DNA of 64,000 nucleotides, taken from JAQTTT01 sp041652755 (lineage in GTDB: Archaea > Nanobdellota > Nanobdellia > Tiddalikarchaeales > Tiddalikarchaeaceae). Position 1 is the stretch's first letter. Each line of letters starts with the position of its first letter. The notes beneath the pieces are model-generated. The model made no database searches. It saw only the letters and a program-made list of their open reading frames with translations, and was not told where the DNA came from. Shown here piece after piece: positions 31,509-40,163 of the stretch. The position numbers and the translations under genes were made by a program. The DNA lies in the NCBI GenBank assembly GCA_041652755.1, contig JBAZGS010000001.1, positions 1 to 64,000 on the forward strand. Direction: 5' to 3'.

Positions 31509-31930
31509 GTGACGAAAGAAAAAAAGTTTATTATTTCAAAGGGAAAAGCTATGAAGAGCTTAAAAGTTTAAGCCAAGAAGATTTATTAAAAATAATAGGT
31601 GCAAGGGGTAGAAGAAACCTTAAAAGAGGATTAAGCGTTGCAAAAAAAGAATTAATGAAAAAAGTAAAAGTTTCAAATGAATTAATTAAGCAAGGCAAGC
31701 AGCAGTTAAAAATAAAGACTCACTCAAGAGATATGATAGTGCTTCCAGAGATGGTTGATTTGAAAATTGAAGTCTATACAGGAAGAGTTTTTGAGCCAAT
31801 TAACATAAAACAAGAAATGATTGGCCATTACTTAGGTGAATTCGTGCTTACAAGAAAGAAAGTAGTCCATGGTTCAGGGAATAAGCAAGCAGCTGCTAAA
31901 AAAGGGGATAAGAAAGGTGACAAGAAATGA
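31505..31930 (+). CDS. rps19: 30S ribosomal protein S19 (uS19)
   Basis: A 141-residue uS19 of the 30S head. KTHSRDMIVLPEMVDLKIEVY and GHYLGEFVLTRKKVVHGS are the signature regions. The C-terminus continues with about ten extra Lys/Gly residues (AAAKKGDKKGDKK), an idiosyncratic basic tail. It overlaps L22 by 4 nt. Confidence 0.95.
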   Translation: MSDERKKVYYFKGKSYEELKSLSQEDLLKIIGARGRRNLKRGLSVAKKELMKKVKVSNELIKQGKQQLKIKTHSRDMIVLPEMVDLKIEVYTGRVFEPINIKQEMIGHYLGEFVLTRKKVVHGSGNKQAAAKKGDKKGDKK

Positions 31931-32340
31931 AGCGTGAAACTTTAGAAAACCAAGCAATAGCAGTTACTACAATGCCTGCATCATTCAAGGATGCTGTTAA
32001 TATTGGAAAATTAATAAGAGGAAAAAATTTGGACAAGGCAGTAATAAGGCTTGAGAAAGTTATTTCAAAAGAATTAGCTTTGCCCTCAATCAGGTTTAAT
32101 AACAATGTGGCCCATAAAAAAGGATTAGGGGTTGGAGGAAGGTATCCTAAAAATGCTTCAATGGGAGTAATCAAGGCTTTAAAACTTTTAAAAGCAAATG
32201 CGAAAGCAAAAGGGTTGGATGATTCAAAATTAATAATAAACGAGTTCATAGCAAACTTTGCAGTAAGTAAAAATAAAAGGGCAAGATATAAAACAGGAGC
32301 ATCAACTCATTTGAAAATAGGAGCTGTGGTTGAAAAATGA
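31927..32340 (+). CDS. rpl22: 50S ribosomal protein L22 (uL22)
   Basis: A 137-residue uL22; its hairpin reaches into the exit tunnel. GKLIRGKNLDKAVIRLEKVI and the NNVAHKKGLGVGGRYPKNAS loop are typical of archaea, although it is shorter than the usual 150-plus residues. GASTHLKIGAVVEK ends the core. The stop overlaps S3 by 4 nt. Confidence 0.94.
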   Translation: MKRETLENQAIAVTTMPASFKDAVNIGKLIRGKNLDKAVIRLEKVISKELALPSIRFNNNVAHKKGLGVGGRYPKNASMGVIKALKLLKANAKAKGLDDSKLIINEFIANFAVSKNKRARYKTGASTHLKIGAVVEK

Positions 32341-33173
32341 TTGAAAGAAAATTCATTAAAGAAAAATTAGGAGATTACAAGATTCAGAAGTTCCTTTTAA
32401 AGAATTATGAAAGAAGCAGTTATTCACATGCAATTATTCAAAAAACACCTCTTGGTGATAAGATAATAATTTTCTCATCAAGGCCTGGAATGATTGTAGG
32501 AAGAGGAGGAGAGAACCTTAAAAAAATAACTGAAAAATTAAAGGAATTAGGCATTCAAAATCCTCAGGTTGATGTTCAAGAGGTTGACAATGCAATGTTA
32601 GACCCTTCATTGATTGCTGAAAGAATTGTTGAAATGTTTTTGAAAATGGGAACAGGAAGATTCAAATTCATAGGGCATAATATTTGCGAGAAAGTTTTAT
32701 TAGCAGGAGCAAAAGGAGTGCAAGTCACTCTTGCAGGAAGGATACCTGCAGCAAGAGCCAAGATGTGGAAATTCATAATGGGATTTTTGCCAAAATGCGG
32801 AAGCGTGGCTTATGAAGATGTTGATGAAAGCTTCAGGATTGCTAACCTTAAGACAGGAGTAATAGGAGTAAGGGTTAAAATACTTCCACCTAATGTAAGA
32901 ATGCCTGATGAAATCATATTGCTTAATCAAGTAATAGAAGAGCATAAAGACATTAAAGGTGATGCGAAAACAGAGGAAAGCATTATTAAAGCAATGGAGA
33001 AAGATGAAAATTTAAATAAAACCGAACAAATCAAGGATAAAAAGGCTGAATTAAAGGAAAAAATTGCAGAATTGGCAAAAAAGATTGAATCAAAAAAAAT
33101 AGAAGTTGTTGAAGAATTAGAGCCAATAAAAGAAGAGCCTATAAAAAAAGAAAAAGAGGCTGATACTAAATGA
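32337..33173 (+). CDS. rps3: 30S ribosomal protein S3 (uS3)
   Basis: A 278-residue uS3 at the mRNA entry site. An N-terminal KH domain carries GMIVGRGGENLKKITEKL; the C-terminal half includes IPAARAKMWKFIMGFLPKCG. Beyond about residue 205 there is a long Lys/Glu-rich helical tail (EELEPIKEEPIKKEKE), longer than in most archaea and probably disordered. It overlaps L29 by 4 nt. Confidence 0.95.
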   Translation: MIERKFIKEKLGDYKIQKFLLKNYERSSYSHAIIQKTPLGDKIIIFSSRPGMIVGRGGENLKKITEKLKELGIQNPQVDVQEVDNAMLDPSLIAERIVEMFLKMGTGRFKFIGHNICEKVLLAGAKGVQVTLAGRIPAARAKMWKFIMGFLPKCGSVAYEDVDESFRIANLKTGVIGVRVKILPPNVRMPDEIILLNQVIEEHKDIKGDAKTEESIIKAMEKDENLNKTEQIKDKKAELKEKIAELAKKIESKKIEVVEELEPIKEEPIKKEKEADTK

Positions 33174-33373
33174 GTATTATTCGTTTAAAAGAATTAAAAG
33201 AAATGAGCGAGCAAAAGCTTGAAGAAAAAATAGCTGAGATAAAGAAAGAGTTAATGAAAGCAAGAACCCAAGTTTCATCAAAGCAGAATCCGGATAAAAT
33301 AGGAAAGATAAAGGAGCTAAAAAAGGTTATTGCAAGGATTAAAACAATACTTAGATTAAGAGGTGGGATGTAA
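33170..33373 (+). CDS. rpl29: 50S ribosomal protein L29 (uL29)
   Basis: A 67-residue two-helix uL29 near the tunnel exit: RLKELKEMSEQKLEEKIAEI, then PDKIGKIKELKKVIARIKTI, both classic. The length is normal. It overlaps S3 by 4 nt and is followed by the aIF1 gene after 4 bp. Confidence 0.94.
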   Translation: MSIIRLKELKEMSEQKLEEKIAEIKKELMKARTQVSSKQNPDKIGKIKELKKVIARIKTILRLRGGM

Positions 33374-33377
33374 AAAG

Positions 33378-33686
33378 ATGGATGTCTGTTCAACCTGCGG
33401 ATTGCCAAAAGAACTATGCGTATGCGAATCAATGGCAAAAGAACAGCAAAAAATAACTGTGTCAGATGAGAGAAGCAAATTCAAAAAAATAAAGACAGTT
33501 ATTAGCGGGCTGAATGCGAAAGAAATAGACATTAAGGCTTTGACAAAAACTCTTAAGCAAAAATTGGCTTGCGGAGGAACATACAAGGATGAAACAATAG
33601 AGCTTCAGGGAAAGCATGCAAAAAAAGTGAAAGAAATATTGCTAACTGAAGGGTTCAATCCTGAAAGCATTGAGGTAAAATGTTAA
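33378..33686 (+). CDS. Translation initiation factor aIF1 (SUI1 family)
   Basis: A 102-residue SUI1-family protein that checks start codon selection on the 30S subunit. An N-terminal CSTCGLPKELCVC zinc knuckle precedes the SUI1 fold, with KTVISGLNAKEIDIKALTK and KLACGGTYKDETIELQGKH as signatures. The ATG at 33378 is preferred over 33363 (inside L29's end) because GGTGGG at 33362-33367 is well placed upstream. Its position between L29 and Rpp29 is standard for archaea. Confidence 0.92.
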   Translation: MDVCSTCGLPKELCVCESMAKEQQKITVSDERSKFKKIKTVISGLNAKEIDIKALTKTLKQKLACGGTYKDETIELQGKHAKKVKEILLTEGFNPESIEVKC

Positions 33687-33955
33687 GTGAATCCAACCTT
33701 AAAAGCCATGAATTAATAGGGCTTAAAGTAAAGGCAAAAAAAACAAAAGGACTCATAGTTGATGAGTCAAAAAACACGATAACAATATGGAACAAAAAAA
33801 AGGAGAGTATAATACCAAAAAAAGGCAATGAGTTTATATTTAAGCTAGGCAAAAAAATCATAATAATAAATGGTGGAGAAATAGCTCAAAAACCATATGA
33901 TAGGTTAAAAAAAAAATACAAGGTGAAAGATAAATGGCAAAAAAAGTTGGATTAA
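33680..33955 (+). CDS. rnp1: RNase P protein component 1 (Rpp29/Pop4)
   Basis: A 91-residue Rpp29-type Sm-like barrel protein of archaeal RNase P, helping the catalytic RNA bind pre-tRNA. HELIGLKVKAKKTKGLIVDE and KKGNEFIFKLG are family-typical. It overlaps the aIF1 end by 7 nt and the S17 start by 22 nt, so the three are tightly coupled. The position before S17 is standard in archaea. Confidence 0.92.
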   Translation: MLSESNLKSHELIGLKVKAKKTKGLIVDESKNTITIWNKKKESIIPKKGNEFIFKLGKKIIIINGGEIAQKPYDRLKKKYKVKDKWQKKLD

Positions 33956-34338
33956 TTGGAATAACAGCACCAGAGCATGACTGTAAAGACAGGAATTGTC
34001 CTTTTCATGGGAATTTAAAATTAAGGGGAAGAATGTTTAAGGGCGTTGTAAAAAGCGCTAAAATGGAAAAAGGAGTAGTTATAGAATTTGACAAAATGTA
34101 CATGATTCCAAAATATGAAAGGTTTTCAACAAAAAGAACCAAAATAAAAGCTCATAATCCTGATTGCATCAAAGCAAAAGAAGGTGACTTGGTAACAATT
34201 ATGGAAACTAGGCCAATATCAAAGACTAAATCATTCGTTGTTATAAAAAAAGAACCAAAAGCTCAAGCAGTTAAAGGAAAGGAAGAAGTAAAGATTGAAA
34301 AAAAGGAAAAAAACATAAAAAAGGCTGAGAAAAAATGA
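33934..34338 (+). CDS. rps17: 30S ribosomal protein S17 (uS17)
   Basis: A 134-residue uS17: FHGNLKLRGRMFKGVVKSAK, KYERFSTKRTKIKAHNPDC and ETRPISKTKSFVVIK are the signatures. CKDRNCPFHG at the start is the archaeal zinc-like motif. A Lys/Glu tail of about 25 residues follows the core (EKKEKNIKKAEKK). It overlaps L14 by 4 nt. Confidence 0.95.
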   Translation: MAKKVGLIGITAPEHDCKDRNCPFHGNLKLRGRMFKGVVKSAKMEKGVVIEFDKMYMIPKYERFSTKRTKIKAHNPDCIKAKEGDLVTIMETRPISKTKSFVVIKKEPKAQAVKGKEEVKIEKKEKNIKKAEKK

Positions 34339-34736
34339 AAGCAGTAAAAGCAAGACTTACAAAAGCGCTGGATATAGGAGCAAGATTAGTTGTTGCTGAC
34401 AATAGCGGAGCAAAAATAGCTGAAATACTTTCAGTAAAGCTCGGAAAATCAGTCAAAAAAAGAAGGCAAGGTTCAGGAGTAGGAGATATGGTAAGTGTAA
34501 CAATTAAACAAGGAAACCAGACCGTTAAAAAGAAAGTCATGTTAGCAATTATTATAAGGCAAAAGAAAGCTTACAAGAGAAGGGATGGCACAAGAATTAA
34601 ATTCGAAGATAATGCTTGCGTAATATTAAAATCAGATGAAGGAGACCCTAAGGGAACCGTTGTTAAAGGCCCTGTTGCGCGTGAAATAGTTGAAAGGTTT
34701 CCAAAAATAGGAAAAATAAGCAGTATAGTGGTGTAA
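34335..34736 (+). CDS. rpl14: 50S ribosomal protein L14 (uL14)
   Basis: A 133-residue uL14 at the subunit interface: LVVADNSGAKIAEILSVK, GDMVSVTIKQGNQTVKKKVM and the closing PVAREIVERFPKIGKISSIV. The length and motifs are normal for archaea. It is followed by L24 after 4 bp. Confidence 0.96.
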   Translation: MKAVKARLTKALDIGARLVVADNSGAKIAEILSVKLGKSVKKRRQGSGVGDMVSVTIKQGNQTVKKKVMLAIIIRQKKAYKRRDGTRIKFEDNACVILKSDEGDPKGTVVKGPVAREIVERFPKIGKISSIVV

Positions 34737-34740
34737 AAAA

Positions 34741-35115
34741 ATGAAAGAATATTCAAGTCAATGGAAAAATAGTATAAAGCCAAAAAAGCAGAGAAAATAC
34801 TTAGCAAATGCGCCTTTGCATACAAGAAGGACAATAATGAGCGCTAACTTGTCAAAAGAACTAAGAAAAGATGTTAATAAAAGAAATATTCCTGTAAGAA
34901 AAGGAGATAAAGTAAAAATAATGAGAGGAAGATTCAAGGAAAAAACTGCAAAGGTTGAAAAAGTATTAAGGAAAGATTATAAATTAATACTTGAAGGAAT
35001 AATGATTGAAAAAAAGGATGGCACAAAAGTGAAATTCCCAATCCATTATTCAAATGTTCAAATCATAGAATTGGATTTAGCTGACAAGAAAAGGATAACA
35101 AAAAAGGTGAAATAA
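34741..35115 (+). CDS. rpl24: 50S ribosomal protein L24 (uL24)
   Basis: A 124-residue uL24 with the KOW motif (VRKGDKVKIMRGRFKEKTAK) that initiates 50S assembly. The N-terminus SSQWKNSIKPKKQRKYLANA is typical of archaea and eukaryotes. The start codon lies 4 bp after the L14 stop; S4e follows after 3 bp. Confidence 0.95.
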   Translation: MKEYSSQWKNSIKPKKQRKYLANAPLHTRRTIMSANLSKELRKDVNKRNIPVRKGDKVKIMRGRFKEKTAKVEKVLRKDYKLILEGIMIEKKDGTKVKFPIHYSNVQIIELDLADKKRITKKVK

Positions 35116-35118
35116 ATT

Positions 35119-35817
35119 ATGCATTTAAAACGATTAAATACCCCAAAAAGATGGAATATAAGCAAGAAAAAGACAACTTTTATTGCAAGAACAAGCCCAG
35201 GGCCTTATTCAAAAGAGATGAGTTTGCCTTTAATAGTTATATTAAGAGAGCATTTGAAACTAATAAACTCCAAAAAAGAGGCAAAAGGTTTACTGAATAA
35301 CAAAAGCATATTGGTAAACAATAAAGCAATAACTGATTTGAACCAAGCAATTGGATTATTTGATACTATAAGCATTCCAGTAAGCAATAATTTTTACAGA
35401 TTAGTTTTGGATTACAAAGGAGGATTAATTGTAATACCTATTGATGAAAAAGAAGCAAAAATTAAGCTATTAAGGGTTGATAATAAAAAAAGGCTGAAAA
35501 AAGGAGTAATGCAATTTAATTTAACTGGCGGAAGAAATTTGCTTTCAAAGGACAGCTTTTGCATAGGGGACACTTTATTATTTGATTTGGATAAAAATAA
35601 GGTGCTTAAAAAATTGCCAATCAAGATTGGCTCAAAAGTTTTAGTTATAAAAGGAAGGCATGCAGGAGAAACTCCAATGCTTTTAGGATTCAAAGAATTT
35701 GAAAACATCACAAAAGACAGGGCAATACTGAAAAATAAGGACTCTACTTATCAAACAATGAAGGATTACATCTTTGTTTTAGGAGAAGGAAAAGAGGAGA
35801 TAAAAATTAGTGAGTGA
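35119..35817 (+). CDS. rps4e: 30S ribosomal protein S4e (eS4)
   Basis: A 232-residue eS4, found only in archaea and eukaryotes: HLKRLNTPKRWNISKKKTTF at the start, an S4-like RNA-binding part (KSILVNNKAITDLNQAIG), and a C-terminal KOW segment KVLVIKGRHAGETPMLLGFK. The length is normal. Its stop nearly abuts the L5 start. Confidence 0.95.
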   Translation: MHLKRLNTPKRWNISKKKTTFIARTSPGPYSKEMSLPLIVILREHLKLINSKKEAKGLLNNKSILVNNKAITDLNQAIGLFDTISIPVSNNFYRLVLDYKGGLIVIPIDEKEAKIKLLRVDNKKRLKKGVMQFNLTGGRNLLSKDSFCIGDTLLFDLDKNKVLKKLPIKIGSKVLVIKGRHAGETPMLLGFKEFENITKDRAILKNKDSTYQTMKDYIFVLGEGKEEIKISE

Positions 35818-35822
35818 TTGAT

Positions 35823-36350
35823 ATGGCTGACAAAAAAGATAAAAAACTAAACCCCATGAAGGATGTGAGGATTGAAAAATTAACTCTTAATATTGGAGTT
35901 GGAGAAGCTGGAGATAAGCTTGAAAAAGCATATTCATTGCTAAAAACTTTAACCGGCAAGCTTCCAGTGAAAACAGTCACTAATAAAAGGATTCCTAAAT
36001 GGAATGTAAGGCCAGGAATTGGAATAGGCACAAAAATAACATTAAGAAAAGATTATGAAGAATTGCTAAAAAGATTATTGCTATCAAGGGAGTATACTTT
36101 AAAAAAATCATGCTTTGACAACTATGGAAATATTAGTTTTGGAGTTGATGAATATGTTCATATTCCAGGAGTTAAATATGATCCAAAGATGCCAATGTTT
36201 GGATTAAATGCGACAATAACCTTAAAAAGAGCAGGTTATAGGATAAGAGATAGAAGGCTAAATAACAAGAGAATTCCAAAAAATCACAGGATTAATCAAA
36301 GCGAGGCTATTGATTTTTTTAAAAAAAAATATGAAGTGAAAATAATATGA
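35823..36350 (+). CDS. rpl5: 50S ribosomal protein L5 (uL5)
   Basis: A 175-residue archaeal uL5 of the 5S rRNA complex: NPMKDVRIEKLTLNIGVGEA, TNKRIPKWNVRPGIGIGTKI and VKYDPKMPMFGLNATITLKR. The ATG at 35823 is chosen; a GTG at 35814 in the same frame would overlap S4e by 4 nt and cannot be ruled out. It overlaps S14 by 4 nt. Confidence 0.95.
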   Translation: MADKKDKKLNPMKDVRIEKLTLNIGVGEAGDKLEKAYSLLKTLTGKLPVKTVTNKRIPKWNVRPGIGIGTKITLRKDYEELLKRLLLSREYTLKKSCFDNYGNISFGVDEYVHIPGVKYDPKMPMFGLNATITLKRAGYRIRDRRLNNKRIPKNHRINQSEAIDFFKKKYEVKII

Positions 36351-36574
36351 CTGCAAAGGATTGGAAGAAAACTTTTGATACAATATCACACAAAAAAGCT
36401 GAATCAGGAAGGATGCTTAAATTCAACAAGCCTGATGAAAAAAAATTCGGCAGGGGAAAAAGGGTTTGTGATATTTGCGGAAGAAGAGGGGCATTGATAA
36501 GAAGATATTCATTGAATATATGCAGGCAATGCTTTAGAGATGTTGCAAGAGATATAGGTTTTAATAAATTTTAA
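36347..36574 (+). CDS. rps14: 30S ribosomal protein S14 (uS14, zinc-binding)
   Basis: A 75-residue zinc-binding uS14. The CDICG..CRQC pair set binds one zinc; the arginine-rich RRGALIRRYSLNICRQCFRD is the family core. It is longer than the usual 50-55 residue archaeal form because of about 30 extra N-terminal residues (TAKDWKKTFDTISHKKAE). It overlaps L5 by 4 nt. Confidence 0.93.
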   Translation: MTAKDWKKTFDTISHKKAESGRMLKFNKPDEKKFGRGKRVCDICGRRGALIRRYSLNICRQCFRDVARDIGFNKF

Positions 36575-36586
36575 GGTGAAAAAAAG

Positions 36587-36970
36587 ATGAGACATGATTT
36601 ACTAGCGGATGTATTGTCAGCAATGACTAGTGCTATGAAAAATGGTAAGAATGAATTAAATCTGAATTTTAATTCAAAATTTGCAATGAAGGTTCTTGAA
36701 ATATTCAAAAACGAAGGATTCATACAAGATTATATTGCAGTTCCTGAAACCAAAGGAATAAAGATTATACTAAATGGAAAACTAAACAAGTGCAATGCAA
36801 TAAAACCAAGATTTTCAGTGCAAAAGGATGAAGTTGAAAAATTTGAAAAAAGGTATTTGCCTGCAAAAGATTTCGGATGCTTAATAGTCTCAACAAATCA
36901 GGGATTAATGACTCATTACCAGCTGAAAGAAAAAAAATTAGGAGGAAAACTAATCGCTTATGTTTACTGA
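36587..36970 (+). CDS. rps8: 30S ribosomal protein S8 (uS8)
   Basis: A 127-residue uS8 that binds helix 21 of 16S rRNA: DLLADVLSAMTSAMKNGKNE and the C-terminal CLIVSTNQGLMTHYQLKEKK. GGTG lies about 10 nt before the ATG. Adjacent to L6, whose start is 5 bp after its stop. Confidence 0.94.
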   Translation: MRHDLLADVLSAMTSAMKNGKNELNLNFNSKFAMKVLEIFKNEGFIQDYIAVPETKGIKIILNGKLNKCNAIKPRFSVQKDEVEKFEKRYLPAKDFGCLIVSTNQGLMTHYQLKEKKLGGKLIAYVY

Positions 36971-36975
36971 ATAAT

Positions 36976-37506
36976 ATGAAAACTGCAATTGAGATTCCTA
37001 AAGGATATGATGTAAAAAAGGAAGGAAAAAAAATCATAATTTCCAGCAACGGAAAAGAGAACAAAAGAGAATTGTTTTATCCCTTGATTGATATAATAAT
37101 CACTCCTGAAAACATTGAGCTTCATTCAAAGAAGGAGAACAAGAATGTTAAAAAAATGATGATGACATTCAAATCCCATCTTGAAAACATGATTATTGGG
37201 CTAAAAAAGCCTTTCATATACAAGCTTAAGATTTGCGCATCGCACTATCCTATGACTGTAAAAGTTGAAGGAAATCAAGTTATAATACACAATTATTTAG
37301 GCGAAAAAGTTCCAAGAAAGTGCGGCATTGTAGGCAATGCAAAAGTAACAGTGAACAAGGATGAAATAATAGTTGAATCAATAGATAAAGAAGCAGCAGG
37401 AATGACTGCAGGAATAATTGAAAAAGTTAGCCAGATAAAAATACATGACAGAAGAATATTCCAAGATGGCATATACATAATTGAAAAGGATGGTTATAAA
37501 ATATGA
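36976..37506 (+). CDS. rpl6: 50S ribosomal protein L6 (uL6)
   Basis: A 176-residue archaeal uL6: IEIPKGYDVKKEGKKIIISS, YKLKICASHYPMTVKVEGNQ and NYLGEKVPRKCGIVGNAKV, with QIKIHDRRIFQDGIYIIEK near the end. The ATG at 36976 is right for the family; the frame is open further upstream inside S8 but that stretch does not resemble L6. It overlaps L32e by 4 nt. Confidence 0.95.
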   Translation: MKTAIEIPKGYDVKKEGKKIIISSNGKENKRELFYPLIDIIITPENIELHSKKENKNVKKMMMTFKSHLENMIIGLKKPFIYKLKICASHYPMTVKVEGNQVIIHNYLGEKVPRKCGIVGNAKVTVNKDEIIVESIDKEAAGMTAGIIEKVSQIKIHDRRIFQDGIYIIEKDGYKI

Positions 37507-38048
37507 GTGAAGAATTAATAAAAGCAAAGCAAAGCATGAAAAAGAAACTTCCTAAGTTCAGAAGGGTTGAAAAGCACAGGCATCCCCAGCTTCCAGATAA
37601 TTGGAGAAAGCCAAAAGGCCACCATTCAAAGATAAGAAGGGCAATGAAATGGGAGATGAGAATTCCAAAAATAGGAATGAAAACTCCTAAAGCGCTTCAG
37701 AATCTTGACAAGTTCGGAAGAGAATTAATACTAATAAGGACTATTAATGATTTGAAAAAATTAAGCGAAAAAACTGTTGGGATAGTTGCAGCAAAACTAG
37801 GCCTGAAAAAAAGGCTAATGATTGCAAATCAAGCAATTGGTAAAAAATACAAATTTTTGAATTTTAATCCTGAAAAAATAATACAAAAAGTTGAGGATAA
37901 TAAAAAAGCTAAAAAGCCTAAGCCTAAATTAGAATTAAAGGAAACTGCTGAACAAAAGCCTGCTGAGAAACCATCAAAGCCCATTATTAAACCTCAGAAG
38001 CCTAAAAATGAAGAAAAAACAATCAAGCCTAAAGGTGACAAACAATGA
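37503..38048 (+). CDS. rpl32e: 50S ribosomal protein L32e (eL32)
   Basis: A 181-residue eL32: FRRVEKHRHPQLPDNWRKPK and GHHSKIRRAMKWEMRIPKIG are the family core. The last 50 residues are a Pro/Lys/Glu-rich low-complexity tail (PKPKLELKETAEQKPAEKPS) not usual in eL32 and probably disordered. It overlaps L19e by 4 nt. Confidence 0.93.
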   Translation: MSEELIKAKQSMKKKLPKFRRVEKHRHPQLPDNWRKPKGHHSKIRRAMKWEMRIPKIGMKTPKALQNLDKFGRELILIRTINDLKKLSEKTVGIVAAKLGLKKRLMIANQAIGKKYKFLNFNPEKIIQKVEDNKKAKKPKPKLELKETAEQKPAEKPSKPIIKPQKPKNEEKTIKPKGDKQ

Positions 38049-38485
38049 ATTTGAATAACCAAAAAAAATTAGCTGCAAAAACTTTTAATGTTGGGAAAAA
38101 AAGAATTAAGTTTAACCCTGAAAAAAAGGATAAGCTTAAAGAAGCAATCACAAGATTTGATATAAGAAAGCTAAAAGGAACTGCTATAACTGTGGAGAAT
38201 AAAAAAGGAGTAAGCAAGGCAAGATCCAATAAATTAAAAGAGCAGAAAAAGAAAGGCAGAAAAAAAGGACCAGGAAGCAAGAAAGGGGCAAAATATTCAA
38301 GAATTTCAAGGAAACAATTATGGATTAATAAAGTTAGAATCCAAAGAAAATTAATAAAAGAATTAAAGCAAAAAAGTATATTAAGCAAGGAGTTTTATAG
38401 AAAAATCTATAACATGATAAGTGGAGGATTTTTCAGAAGCAAAGCTCACTTAAAGCTTTATATAACAAATAAGTTGGAGAAATAA
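38045..38485 (+). CDS. rpl19e: 50S ribosomal protein L19e (eL19)
   Basis: A 146-residue eL19: NNQKKLAAKTFNVGKKRIKF at the start, then RSNKLKEQKKKGRKKGPGSK and WINKVRIQRKLIKELKQKSI. Archaea/eukaryote-specific; its long helix bridges to the small subunit. Followed by L18 after 5 bp. Confidence 0.95.
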   Translation: MNLNNQKKLAAKTFNVGKKRIKFNPEKKDKLKEAITRFDIRKLKGTAITVENKKGVSKARSNKLKEQKKKGRKKGPGSKKGAKYSRISRKQLWINKVRIQRKLIKELKQKSILSKEFYRKIYNMISGGFFRSKAHLKLYITNKLEK

Positions 38486-38490
38486 AAAAA

Positions 38491-39000
38491 ATGGCAACAG
38501 GACCAAGGTATTCAGTACCGTACAAAAGGAAAAGGGAAAACAAGACAAACTATGCTAAGAGATTATCAGCAGTTAAGTCAGCTAATCCTAGATTAGTTGT
38601 AAGGAAAACTAATCTTAGAATACTTGCTCAAATAGTTAAATTTGAAGAAAAAGGCGATAAAACATTAGTTTCTGCTTCAAACATTAACTTAAAAGAGTAT
38701 GGCCTTGAAAAAGTTCCAAAAAATTTAGTTACCTCTTACTTAGTGGGATACTTAATAGGGAAACTTGCTTTGAAAAACAAGATAAAAGAAGCAGTATTAG
38801 ATATTGGGCTTAATATTAACACGCAAGGCAATAGGATGTTTGCAGTTTTAGCAGGAGCAGTTAAATCCGGACTAAAAATACCTCATGATGAAAAAATTTT
38901 CCCCTCAAAAGAGAGACTAGAAGGAAAGCATATTAAAGGCTTTGATGCTAAAATAATAGAAAAAGTAATGAGTAATATTGATTCAAAGGTGAAAGCATGA
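38491..39000 (+). CDS. rpl18: 50S ribosomal protein L18 (uL18)
   Basis: A 169-residue archaeal uL18 (5S rRNA binding): ATGPRYSVPYKRKRENKTNY, PRLVVRKTNLRILAQIVKFE and a central AVLAGAVKSGLKIPHDEKIF. The length is normal for archaea. It overlaps S5 by 4 nt (ATGA). Confidence 0.95.
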   Translation: MATGPRYSVPYKRKRENKTNYAKRLSAVKSANPRLVVRKTNLRILAQIVKFEEKGDKTLVSASNINLKEYGLEKVPKNLVTSYLVGYLIGKLALKNKIKEAVLDIGLNINTQGNRMFAVLAGAVKSGLKIPHDEKIFPSKERLEGKHIKGFDAKIIEKVMSNIDSKVKA

Positions 39001-39731
39001 AAAAAATGAAAAGAGCTCCAAGAAAAGAAGAAAATATTAGCAATTTAGAGGAATGGGTTCCAAAAACAAATCTTGGAAGAGCTGTCAAGAATGGGGAGAT
39101 AACAAGCATTGAGCAAATAATTGATAATAATTTAAAGATAAAAGAACCACAGATTACTGAGACTCTTATGCCTGCATTAAGCGTTGATTTATTAGAAGTT
39201 GGGCAAGCAAAAGGAAAATTCGGAGGAGGACAAAGAAGGCCTTTCAGGGTGACTCAAAAAACAACCTCAGACGGCAAGAAACCTAAATTTTTATGCTTCG
39301 CAATAATCGGAAACAAGGATGGAATAATAGGCTATGACAGGGGTTCAAGCAATGAAACTGTTCCTGCAAGAAATAAATCAATAGCTAATGCTAAGAAGAA
39401 TCTGTTTAAAATAAAAAGGGGATGCGGAAGTTGGGAGTGCGGATGCGGAAAGCCACACAGCATTCCATTTGAAGTTACAGGAAAATGCTCAAGTGCAATA
39501 ATAACACTATTCCCAGCTCCAAAAGGTTTAGGATTGTGCGTGAATGATGAATGCAAAAAAATACTTAAAATGGTAGGAATAACAGATGTTTGGAGTAAAA
39601 CTAGCGGGCAAACAAGATCAAGATTAAATCTTGTTAAGGCTTGCTTGAACGCATTAAAACAATTAAGCAAGGTTCGTTTGAATGAAAAATATGCCAATAA
39701 TGTAAAAATAGTTGAAGGTGCGCTTAAATGA
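38997..39731 (+). CDS. rps5: 30S ribosomal protein S5 (uS5)
   Basis: A 244-residue archaeal uS5 at the mRNA channel: EEWVPKTNLGRAVKNGEITS, QRRPFRVTQKTTSDGKKPKF and CGSWECGCGKPHSIPFEVTG, the last containing an archaeal Cys pair set. An internal ATG at 39006 is an alternative start. It overlaps L30 by 4 nt. Confidence 0.95.
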   Translation: MKKMKRAPRKEENISNLEEWVPKTNLGRAVKNGEITSIEQIIDNNLKIKEPQITETLMPALSVDLLEVGQAKGKFGGGQRRPFRVTQKTTSDGKKPKFLCFAIIGNKDGIIGYDRGSSNETVPARNKSIANAKKNLFKIKRGCGSWECGCGKPHSIPFEVTGKCSSAIITLFPAPKGLGLCVNDECKKILKMVGITDVWSKTSGQTRSRLNLVKACLNALKQLSKVRLNEKYANNVKIVEGALK

Positions 39732-40162
39732 CTAATTTATTAATAAGATTAAGGGGAACAGTTGGATTAAAAAAAGAGATTAAAGACACTTTTTTAATGC
39801 TAAGGCTAACCAGAAGCCATTGGGCAACGCTTTTGCCAGAAACTCCCATTTATGATGGAATGATAAAGAAAGTGAAAGATTTCAGCATTTTTGGAAAAAT
39901 AAGCGACAAAGTGCTGGAAGAATTGTTAGAAAAAAGGCTTAAAGCAAAAAATGGCAAGCCAGCAACTAAAGAATTAGTCAAGAAAGCAATGGATGCATTG
40001 AACTCTGGAAAACTATTAAAAGATGTAGAAGAGATTCATCCCATATTAAGGCTTCATCCTCCAATTAAAGGATTTAGGGGAGGAGTAAAAAAAACAGTGA
40101 AACAAGGGGGAGTGCTAGGAAAGCATGACTCCATTGATGAAATTGCAAAAAAGATGATGTAA
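39728..40162 (+). CDS. rpl30: 50S ribosomal protein L30 (uL30)
   Basis: A 144-residue archaeal uL30: LIRLRGTVGLKKEIKDTFLM, RSHWATLLPETPIYDGMIKK and HPPIKGFRGGVKKTVKQGG. The C-terminal half is the archaeal/eukaryal extension absent from bacteria. Followed directly (1 bp) by L15. Confidence 0.95.
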   Translation: MTNLLIRLRGTVGLKKEIKDTFLMLRLTRSHWATLLPETPIYDGMIKKVKDFSIFGKISDKVLEELLEKRLKAKNGKPATKELVKKAMDALNSGKLLKDVEEIHPILRLHPPIKGFRGGVKKTVKQGGVLGKHDSIDEIAKKMM

Positions 40163-40163
40163 A

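Noticed and set aside
33178..33373. Selenocysteine or recoding in the Cys-rich small proteins
   Set aside because: No in-frame UGA needing readthrough was seen in any of the Cys-rich genes.
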